Shown: piece after piece, positions 58,374-64,000 of the stretch
How positions within the stretch are numbered: the stretch's first letter is position 1
How the letters are laid out: each line of letters begins with the position of its first letter
Assembly (NCBI GenBank): GCA_015056315.1
Contig: SVGN01000006.1
Location: 35,076-99,075, forward strand
DNA: 64,000 bases
Source of the DNA: Clostridiales bacterium
GTDB lineage: Bacteria > Bacillota > Clostridia > Christensenellales > Aristaeellaceae
Direction: 5' to 3'
Position numbers and translations under genes: made by a program
The notes under the pieces: generated by a model
Seen by the model: only the letters and a program-made list of their open reading frames with translations
Told to the model about the DNA's origin: nothing
The model's database searches: none

Positions 58374-58934
58374 ATGGCTAAACTGTACTTCCGCTACGGG
58401 GCAATGGGCTCCAGCAAGACCGCCAACGCCATCATGGTGCGCCACAACTATATGGAGCGCGGCCAGAAGGTGCTCATGCTCAAGCCCCGTCTGGACAACC
58501 GGGACGGTGCCACCACCATCGCCAGCCGCTGCGGCCTGCATTGCGAATGCGCCTACATCGAGGATCTGGCCGACCATGACGTACGGCAGTACGACTGCCT
58601 CATCGTAGATGAAGCCCAGTTCCTGACCAAAGCCCAGGTGGAAGCCCTTGTGCGCGTGGTGGACGAGGATCGTGTGCCGGTGATCGCCTACGGTCTGCGG
58701 GCAGACTTCCAGGGCAACCTGTTCGAGGGCAGCCAATGGCTGCTGGCCTGGGCCGATACCATCGAGGAGGTAAAGACCATCTGCTGGTGCGGCAAGAAGG
58801 CCATCTGCAACGCCCGTGTGCAGAACGGCAGAGTGGTCAAGGAGGGCGAACAGGTGATGCTGGGCGGCAACGAGAGCTATGTGAGCCTGTGCCGCAAGCA
58901 CTGGGCCGAGGGCAAATTGAAGCCCGAGGAATGA
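58374..58934 (+). CDS. tdk: Thymidine kinase
   Basis: The 186-residue type II thymidine kinase has P-loop GAMGSSKT (residues 9-16), Walker B CLIVDEAQFLT with the catalytic Glu, PVIAYGLRADFQGNLFEGS and zinc-binding cysteines in ICWCGKKAICNAR and SLCRKHW. It phosphorylates thymidine in nucleotide salvage. AAAGGAG precedes the ATG; a terminator follows the stop at once. Confidence 0.95.
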   Translation: MAKLYFRYGAMGSSKTANAIMVRHNYMERGQKVLMLKPRLDNRDGATTIASRCGLHCECAYIEDLADHDVRQYDCLIVDEAQFLTKAQVEALVRVVDEDRVPVIAYGLRADFQGNLFEGSQWLLAWADTIEEVKTICWCGKKAICNARVQNGRVVKEGEQVMLGGNESYVSLCRKHWAEGKLKPEE

Positions 58935-58947
58935 GCCTCATACAGCC

Positions 58948-58997
58948 AAACAGACCCTTGCGGAGGGCAATGCGCCAACCGCAAGGGTCTGTTTTTA
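58948..58997 (+). terminator. Terminator of tdk
   Basis: The 16-bp stem AAACAGACCCTTGCGG / CCGCAAGGGTCTGTTT is followed by TTACT; it lies between convergent genes. Confidence 0.85.
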
Positions 58998-58998
58998 C

Positions 58999-59547
58999 TC
59001 ATGCATCCTGCTTTGCCCACAGAATGCCGTTGCGATCCCATTTGAGAATGGTCTCATAGCCCAATTTGGCATACCAGGGGCCGATGTGGGTGTAATGGAT
59101 GTAGGAGGCATCGAAGCCGTTTTCCTTCAGGTACTGGGTAGCCAGCTGCACCATCCTGAGGCCGATACCCCGGCGGCGGTACTCGGGCACCGTGCCCACG
59201 CAGCCCGGGCCGCTGATGTGCAGCCCCTGATGGTGGCCCATATCATCCAGATTGCAGAAGGCAGCGATCCGGTCGCCGTCAAAGGCGCAGAAGACCTGGC
59301 TGTCGTCATTGAAATACTGCACCCAGTCCTCATCCACCTTGGCTACCGCCTCACGGATCTTCTCACCCGCATCTTTGGCAATGCCGAAGGTGATGCCCTC
59401 CGGGCAGGGAATGTTCAGTGATTCCACAGAGAAGCCTTCAAGGGGCATGATCTGCTCCACATACGTCTCCCCCTCCGGGATGGCGCGGATGTATTCCTGC
59501 GAAAAAAAGCCGGGCTGCATGCTGTCAAACAGCTGACGATAATCCAT
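58999..59547 (-). CDS. GNAT family N-acetyltransferase
   Basis: The 182-residue protein has a GNAT core in its second half: VFCAFDGDRIAAFCNLDDMG, CVGTVPEYRRRGIGLRMVQL as the acetyl-CoA loop, and SYIHYTHIGPWYAKLGYETI at the end. The first 60 residues are a specific N-terminal extension. Substrate unknown. The gene ends right after the tdk terminator, and the ATG at 59547 follows AGAGAGGTG. Confidence 0.87.
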   Translation of the reverse strand: MDYRQLFDSMQPGFFSQEYIRAIPEGETYVEQIMPLEGFSVESLNIPCPEGITFGIAKDAGEKIREAVAKVDEDWVQYFNDDSQVFCAFDGDRIAAFCNLDDMGHHQGLHISGPGCVGTVPEYRRRGIGLRMVQLATQYLKENGFDASYIHYTHIGPWYAKLGYETILKWDRNGILWAKQDA

Positions 59548-59603
59548 GAAAGCACCTCTCTCTTTTGTATCATTCAGATCCAGCAGCTTGCTCCGGCGGA
59601 GCT

Positions 59604-60512
59604 TCAGCCCTTGCGGTTACGGAGCCGCTCCACCGCATCCAGATAGGCCTTGGGGGGCTTTGCTTCAAAATGCAGCCGTTCGCCGGTGCGGGGGTGGGTA
59701 AAGGCCAGCGTATGGGCGTGGAGCATGAGCCTGGGCACCCGCACACCGCCCTTGCTGAGACCGTAGAGCGGGTCGCCTGCCAACGGATGATGGATGCTCT
59801 GCATATGCACACGGATCTGGTGGGTACGCCCGGTAAGGATGTGCACATCCAGCAGCGCTGCATCCCGCAGGTTCTCCACCAGCTTCCAGCGGGTAAGCGC
59901 CTCCCGGCCCTCCGGATCCACCGCCATCTTCTTGCGATCCTTCTTGGAGCGGCCCAGGGGCTTGTCGATCTCGCCCTCTTCCGTCTTCATAACGCCCTCC
60001 ACCACTGCCAGGTAGTGCTTCTCCATGGTGCGTTCGCTGAGCTGCCGGGAAAGGCTCTCGTGGGCCATATCGTTCTTGGCAACCATCATCACGCCGCTGG
60101 TGTCCTTATCCAGCCGGTGCACGATGCCGGGGCGCTTCACCCCGCCAATGCCGCTGAGGCTGTCCATGGCAAAAAGCAGCGCATTGACCAGCGTGCCGCT
60201 TTCGTTGCCCGCCGCCGGATGCACCACCATGCCGCAGGGCTTATCCACCACTGCCACATCCTCATCCTCGTAGAGGATATCGATGGGGATATCCTCCTTC
60301 TCCACGGTGGATTCCACCGCATCGGGGATGGTAAAGACCACCCGGTCGCCGGGCTTGACGGAGAAGCCTGCCTTCAGCACGGTCTTACCGTTCACCTGGC
60401 ACAGGCCGTCGGCGATCCATTTGGCAGCTTGTGAGCGGCTTGCATCCCCCTCCAGAGAGACCAGCACATCCAGCCGCATATCGATCAGGACGGTTTTCTC
60501 AATCTTCTGCAT
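59604..60512 (-). CDS. rluD: 23S rRNA pseudouridine synthase, RluD family
   Basis: The 302-residue protein has an N-terminal S4 domain (about 10-75; RLDVLVSLEGDASRSQAAKW) and a catalytic domain with PGIVHRLDKDTSGVMMVAKN (catalytic Asp in HRLDKDTSG), DVHILTGRTHQIRVHMQ and HHPLAGDPLYG. It modifies uridines in helix 69 of 23S rRNA. Its start overlaps the end of lspA by 14 bases, the usual lspA-rluD pairing in Firmicutes. Confidence 0.93.
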   Translation of the reverse strand: MQKIEKTVLIDMRLDVLVSLEGDASRSQAAKWIADGLCQVNGKTVLKAGFSVKPGDRVVFTIPDAVESTVEKEDIPIDILYEDEDVAVVDKPCGMVVHPAAGNESGTLVNALLFAMDSLSGIGGVKRPGIVHRLDKDTSGVMMVAKNDMAHESLSRQLSERTMEKHYLAVVEGVMKTEEGEIDKPLGRSKKDRKKMAVDPEGREALTRWKLVENLRDAALLDVHILTGRTHQIRVHMQSIHHPLAGDPLYGLSKGGVRVPRLMLHAHTLAFTHPRTGERLHFEAKPPKAYLDAVERLRNRKG

Positions 60513-60963
60513 TCTTTTCTCTCCAATCCTGCGGGCGCAGCAGCAGGCTGATCACCAGCAGCGCCACACCGAAGCACACCGCGATATCTGCCACGTTGCA
60601 TACGAACCACGGCAAAAAGGGAAAATAGAGCATATCCAGCACATAGCCATTGAACACCCGTTCAATGTAATTGCCCAAAAAGCCGCCCAGGATGAGCCCG
60701 GCAGCAAAACGCACATAGTTGGTCGGATGGTACCGGCGCAGCATCAGCCAGCAAAGGATCAGCACCACCACCGGCAGCACCAGCAGCACCAGCTTGTTGC
60801 CCTCCAGCATACCAAGGGCGATGCCCCTGTTCTGCCGCAGCTGCAGCGACAGCAGACCGGGTATGGCCTCGAAATACTCTACAGTCAGATGCCTGGCGGC
60901 CATGTGCTTGGTAAACATATCCGCAGCCAGTGCAAAACAAGCTGTGATCAGCGTAACGAGCAT
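60499..60963 (-). CDS. lspA: Lipoprotein signal peptidase
   Basis: The 154-residue membrane protein has four helices and both catalytic aspartates: GGFLGNYIERVFNGYVLDML and WFVCNVADIAVCFGVALLV. QNRGIALGML replaces the commoner N-T-G-A-A-F segment, a mild divergence. It cuts lipoprotein signal peptides after lipidation; the window holds several lipoprotein substrates. Overlaps rluD and follows the DUF5665 gene by 11 bases. Confidence 0.92.
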   Translation of the reverse strand: MLVTLITACFALAADMFTKHMAARHLTVEYFEAIPGLLSLQLRQNRGIALGMLEGNKLVLLVLPVVVLILCWLMLRRYHPTNYVRFAAGLILGGFLGNYIERVFNGYVLDMLYFPFLPWFVCNVADIAVCFGVALLVISLLLRPQDWREKNAED

Positions 60964-60974
60964 AGCGCTCCCTC

Positions 60975-61283
60975 CTACTTGATACCGTTCTGTACCACCT
61001 GCATGATCTGATCCAGCAGCTCACCGATCAGGGGCAGATTGTGCCGTGCCAGATCCTGCAGGATCAGCACTAAAATGGCACCCAATATGGTAAACCCCAC
61101 CGCCATGCCAACGCCCCTGGCCACGCCGGAAATAAAGCTGGTAACCAGCAGCCTGCGGCGATCCTCCACATAGCGCAGATAGTCTGCAAGGCGGAGCTGC
61201 TCCAGATCCCTGAGCCATTTCTCCAGCCGCTGCTCGGCGAGAGACATTCGCTCCCCCTTCGGCTCCTGCATGCGCTGGCCCAC
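60975..61283 (-). CDS. DUF5665-like membrane protein
   Basis: A 102-residue protein with an amphipathic, charged N-terminal part (EQRLEKWLRDLEQLRLADYL) and one or two hydrophobic helices (MAVGFTILGAILVLILQDLA). This is the layout of the small DUF5665 proteins of Clostridia. I chose GTG at 61283, seven bases after GGGAGGGG; an internal ATG twelve bases later is possible. It is the first gene of the run with lspA and rluD. Function unknown. Confidence 0.7.
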   Translation of the reverse strand: MGQRMQEPKGERMSLAEQRLEKWLRDLEQLRLADYLRYVEDRRRLLVTSFISGVARGVGMAVGFTILGAILVLILQDLARHNLPLIGELLDQIMQVVQNGIK

Positions 61284-61338
61284 CTTGCATCCCCTCCCGG
61301 GGTTTAGTATGGGCACAGGTACGAACACTATCATAGCA

Positions 61339-61374
61339 AAAAACCCCTTCCGATGCAAATCGGAAGGGGTTTTT
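61339..61374 (-). terminator. Terminator of the ribosomal alpha operon
   Basis: The 16-bp stem AAAAACCCCTTCCGAT / ATCGGAAGGGGTTTTT is flanked by T- and A-runs, so it can work on both strands. Confidence 0.88.
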
Positions 61375-61391
61375 GTTGCTTGGTTACGAGA

Positions 61392-61901
61392 TTAAATGAT
61401 CTCGATCAGGCACATCTCGGCAGCATCGCCGCGACGGGGCCCAAGCTTGTAAATGCGGGTGTAACCACCGGCGCACTTCTTTTCTTCGTTGCGAGCCTTG
61501 AACTTGGGACCGATCTCGCGGAAGAGCTTCTCAACGACGGGATACTTCACGTCCTTGGTGCGTTCCTTCCAGTCCTTCTTGTCCTCATCGGCACGCTGCA
61601 CATCCTTGAGCTCGTACAGGTAGCTCATGATGATGCGGCGGGCATGCAGCTTGCTGGGAGCATCGTTGATGGCCTCGATGGTCATCAGCTGGCCCTTATC
61701 GTTGTGGGTTTCCTTGGTAACGGTAACGGTATTGTCGCACTCCTGCACAGCCAGAGTGATCAGACGCTCGGCAGCGCGGCGGACTTCCTTGGCGCGGGCC
61801 TCGGTGGTCTCGATGCGGCCGTACCAGATCAGGTTGGTCACCTGATTGCGGATCAACGCCTTACGCTGGTCGGCGGTACGACCCAATTTGCGTTGTGCCA
61901 T
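61392..61901 (-). CDS. rplQ: 50S ribosomal protein L17
   Basis: The 169-residue protein starts MAQRKLGRTADQRKALIRNQ, the L17 signature, with TEARAKEVRRAAERLITLA following. It ends GGYTRIYKLGPRRGDAAEMC. It is longer than the 120-130 residues of E. coli or Bacillus L17 because of a charged insert (about 95-140). Longer L17 proteins are known in Clostridia. Last gene of the alpha operon; followed by a strong terminator. Confidence 0.96.
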   Translation of the reverse strand: MAQRKLGRTADQRKALIRNQVTNLIWYGRIETTEARAKEVRRAAERLITLAVQECDNTVTVTKETHNDKGQLMTIEAINDAPSKLHARRIIMSYLYELKDVQRADEDKKDWKERTKDVKYPVVEKLFREIGPKFKARNEEKKCAGGYTRIYKLGPRRGDAAEMCLIEII

Positions 61902-61940
61902 GGTTTTTCTCCTCCTTTGAAGGATATGTCAATTCGTTCG

Positions 61941-62885
61941 TTATTCGTCGCTGGGACGCAGAGCCAGGCCCAGACCGGCCAGCTTCTGCTCCACTTCTTC
62001 CAGGCTCTTGCGGCCGAGGTTGCGGACCTTCATCATGTCCTCCTGGTTGCGCTGGACCAGCTCGCCGATGGTATTGATGCCCGCGCGCTTCAAGCAGTTG
62101 TAGGCGCGAACGCTCAGATCCAGTTCTTCGATGGTCATATCCAGCGCCTGGCCCTTCTTGTCGTCCTCCTGATCGGCGAAGGTGACGGAAGCCACCTGAT
62201 CGGTCAGGCCAACGAAGAGGCTCAGATGCTCGGTGAGGATCTTGGCGGCAGTGCTGATGGCTTCATCAGGCTGCACGCTGCCGTCGGTCCACACTTCCAG
62301 GGTCAGCTTGTCGTAGTCCGTGATCTGGCCCACGCGGGTATCGGTCACGGTGTAGTTGACCTTTTTGATGGGAGTGAAGATGGAGTCGATCGGGATCACA
62401 CCGATGGGCATGTTGGGGTACTTGTTCTTATCGGCGCTGACGTAGCCGCGGCCCTTGTCCACGGTCAGGGTCATTACCAGATGCGCATCCTCGTTCAGGG
62501 TGGCGATGTGGGCTTCGGGATCGACGAATTCAAGCTCATCGTCGGTCTTGATGTCCTTCGCCTTCACCTCGGCCGGGCCCGTTACATCGATGGTAACGGT
62601 CTTGGGCTGGTCCACATACAGCTTGGCAGAGAGAGCCTTCAGGTTCAGGATCAGCTCGGCAACATCCTCGGTAACACCGGGAACGGTGGAGAACTCATGC
62701 TGAACACCCTCAATCTGAATGCTGGTGACCGCTACGCCGGGCAGCGAGCTAAGCAGCACGCGGCGCAGCGCATTGCCCACAGTGTAGCCGAAGCCGCGCT
62801 CCAAGGGCTCGATCACAAAACGGCCATAGGCGCCGTCCTGGCTGAGCTCCTCGCATTCGATACGCGCTTTTTCGATTTCGATCAT
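61941..62885 (-). CDS. rpoA: RNA polymerase alpha subunit
   Basis: The 314-residue protein has both alpha domains. The N-terminal dimer domain contains [20 protein letters not shown] and [13 protein letters not shown]. The C-terminal domain, which contacts UP elements and activators, contains [20 protein letters not shown] and [20 protein letters not shown]. Length is normal. Lies between rpsD and rplQ as in other Firmicutes. Confidence 0.98.
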   Translation of the reverse strand: MIEIEKARIECEELSQDGAYGRFVIEPLERGFGYTVGNALRRVLLSSLPGVAVTSIQIEGVQHEFSTVPGVTEDVAELILNLKALSAKLYVDQPKTVTIDVTGPAEVKAKDIKTDDELEFVDPEAHIATLNEDAHLVMTLTVDKGRGYVSADKNKYPNMPIGVIPIDSIFTPIKKVNYTVTDTRVGQITDYDKLTLEVWTDGSVQPDEAISTAAKILTEHLSLFVGLTDQVASVTFADQEDDKKGQALDMTIEELDLSVRAYNCLKRAGINTIGELVQRNQEDMMKVRNLGRKSLEEVEQKLAGLGLALRPSDE

Positions 62886-62938
62886 TTGGGATTACCCTCC
62901 TGTCTTATGCCACTTGGTCGAGGGAGTAAGGCCGCTTA

Positions 62939-63565
62939 TTAACGAGAGTAGAACTCAACGATCATGTTCTCCTGCAGGGACAGGTCAACATCATCGCGGG
63001 CGGGCAGGGCGTTCACGGTAGCGGTCAGGTTGGCGGCGTCGGTGGTGAGCCACTGGGGAACCACGCGGCTGATGCCTTCCTTCACGATCTGGAAGTGAGC
63101 CATGTCCTTACGGGTAGAGCGGACGGAGATCACATCGCCCACCTTGCAGGTGTAAGAGGGGATGTCTACCTTCTTGCCGTTAACGGTCATCAGACCATGG
63201 CAAACGAACTGACGGCCCTGGGCACGGCTGGAAGCCAGACCGCTGCGATAGACAACGTTGTCCAGGCGGAGCTCCAGCAGCTGGAGCAGGTTCTCGCCGG
63301 TGATGCCCTTCATGCCGGTGGCACGAACGAAGGTGCGCTTGAACTGGCCTTCCATCAGGCCGTAAGCGCGGCGGGCCTTCTGCTTTTCACGCAGCTGCAG
63401 GCCATATTCGCTGGCCTTGCGCTGACGAGCCTGACCGTGCTGACCCGGAGGGGTAGGACGGTTCTGTACCGCACACTTGGTGGAGAAGCACTTCTCACCC
63501 TTCAGGAAGAGCTTGGTGCCCTCGCGGCGGCACATACGGCATACGGAATCGGTATATCTTGCCAT
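62939..63565 (-). CDS. rpsD: 30S ribosomal protein S4
   Basis: The 208-residue protein begins MARYTDSVCRMCRREGTKLF with a zinc-type CxxC. Further features are PPGQHGQARQRKASEYGLQL, the S4 RNA-binding domain RLDNVVYRSGLASSRAQGRQ, and the C-terminal ENMIVEFYSR. It nucleates 30S assembly and can regulate its own operon by binding mRNA. Second gene of the visible alpha operon. Confidence 0.98.
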   Translation of the reverse strand: MARYTDSVCRMCRREGTKLFLKGEKCFSTKCAVQNRPTPPGQHGQARQRKASEYGLQLREKQKARRAYGLMEGQFKRTFVRATGMKGITGENLLQLLELRLDNVVYRSGLASSRAQGRQFVCHGLMTVNGKKVDIPSYTCKVGDVISVRSTRKDMAHFQIVKEGISRVVPQWLTTDAANLTATVNALPARDDVDLSLQENMIVEFYSR

Positions 63566-63587
63566 TTCTTTGTACCTCCTCGATTAC

Positions 63588-63989
63588 TTACACTCTTCTA
63601 CGCTTGGGCGGACGGCAGCCATTGTGCGGGATGGGTGTAACGTCTTTGATCATGTTAACTTCCAGACCGGCAGCCTGCAGGCTACGGATAGCAGCCTCAC
63701 GCCCGGAACCGGGGCCCTTTACGTAGACCTCAACGGTCTTCAGGCCATACTCCATTGCAGCCTTGGCAGCGGTCTCGGCGGCCATCTGAGCGGCGAAGGG
63801 AGTAGATTTCTTGCTACCACGGAAACCCAGGCCGCCGGCGCTGGCCCAGGAGAGGGCGTTGCCGTTGGTGTCGGTCAGGGTAACGATGGTGTTGTTAAAG
63901 GAAGAACGGATATGCGCGGCGCCACGCTCGACGAGCTTCTTCTCACGGCGCTTGCGCGTAACCTTCTTAAGCTTCTGCTTAGGTGCCAT
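63588..63989 (-). CDS. rpsK: 30S ribosomal protein S11
   Basis: The 133-residue protein has the S11 pattern: [60 protein letters not shown] and the C-terminal [17 protein letters not shown] chose the ATG at 63989, eight bases behind what looks like a GAG site; a GTG at 63998 would overlap that site. The operon continues beyond the window, where rpsM is expected. Confidence 0.96.
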   Translation of the reverse strand: MAPKQKLKKVTRKRREKKLVERGAAHIRSSFNNTIVTLTDTNGNALSWASAGGLGFRGSKKSTPFAAQMAAETAAKAAMEYGLKTVEVYVKGPGSGREAAIRSLQAAGLEVNMIKDVTPIPHNGCRPPKRRRV

Positions 63990-64000
63990 GTTGTTCACTC

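Overview
The window looks like chromosomal DNA of a Gram-positive anaerobe of the class Clostridia (Bacillota), probably a gut or rumen polysaccharide fermenter. This is inferred from strong AGGAGG-type ribosome binding sites, the order rpsK-rpsD-rpoA-rplQ, LytS/YesN-type sensing, a ytfQRT-yjfF-type sugar ABC transporter, a GH3 glycosidase with reversed domain order, and lipoproteins. Most of the sequence is GC-rich. A few AT-rich stretches (1-960, 4230-5870, 42130-42700) look acquired. No species can be named.

Left part (1-18.8 kb), accessory DNA at tRNA genes. The window opens inside a SIR2-domain gene of the phage-defence type. Next comes a segment bounded by a 3' fragment of tRNA-Pro (about 1652-1698) and the intact tRNA-Pro(CGG) gene (6547-6623). 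It holds a MarR regulator with a MATE exporter, a scrap of a large serine recombinase and a Sll1717-type P-loop ATPase. A second element of 11.6 kb sits in tRNA-Ser(CGA), between 26-bp direct repeats at 7108-7133 and 18722-18747. It has a tyrosine integrase, a CI-like repressor, an excisionase-like protein, a replication protein, a resolvase and only a few virion genes (tail terminator, tail tip, portal), plus small phage proteins and a ribbon-helix-helix regulator. Terminase, capsid, tape measure and lysis genes are missing. In three virion genes the codon correctly spaced from the Shine-Dalgarno is ATT, ATC or ATA instead of ATG.

Middle part (18.9-42.7 kb), carbohydrate metabolism. It holds an S41 peptidase, an HSL-type esterase divergent from UDP-galactopyranose mutase (glf), malic enzyme, a CE1-like secreted esterase and a VOC/Gfo-Idh-MocA pair. 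A galactofuranose-type ABC transporter operon follows. It is divergent from a LytS-type histidine kinase and a YtfQ-like lipoprotein, which converge on a YesN-type response regulator. Next is a forward operon of CE15 glucuronoyl-esterase-like protein, GH3 beta-glucosidase and an IlvD/Edd sugar-acid dehydratase. Together they suggest sensing, release, import and catabolism of hemicellulose-type sugars.

Right part (42.7-64 kb), mostly housekeeping genes: purC, an amidohydrolase, a hexapeptide acyltransferase, a GNAT-nitroreductase fusion, a 2,486-residue repeat-rich surface protein, a NUDIX hydrolase, acetyltransferases, tdk, rluD, lspA and the alpha operon rpsK-rpsD-rpoA-rplQ. Dispersed palindromic repeats lie at 22258-22474, 26613-26887 and 42799-42878.
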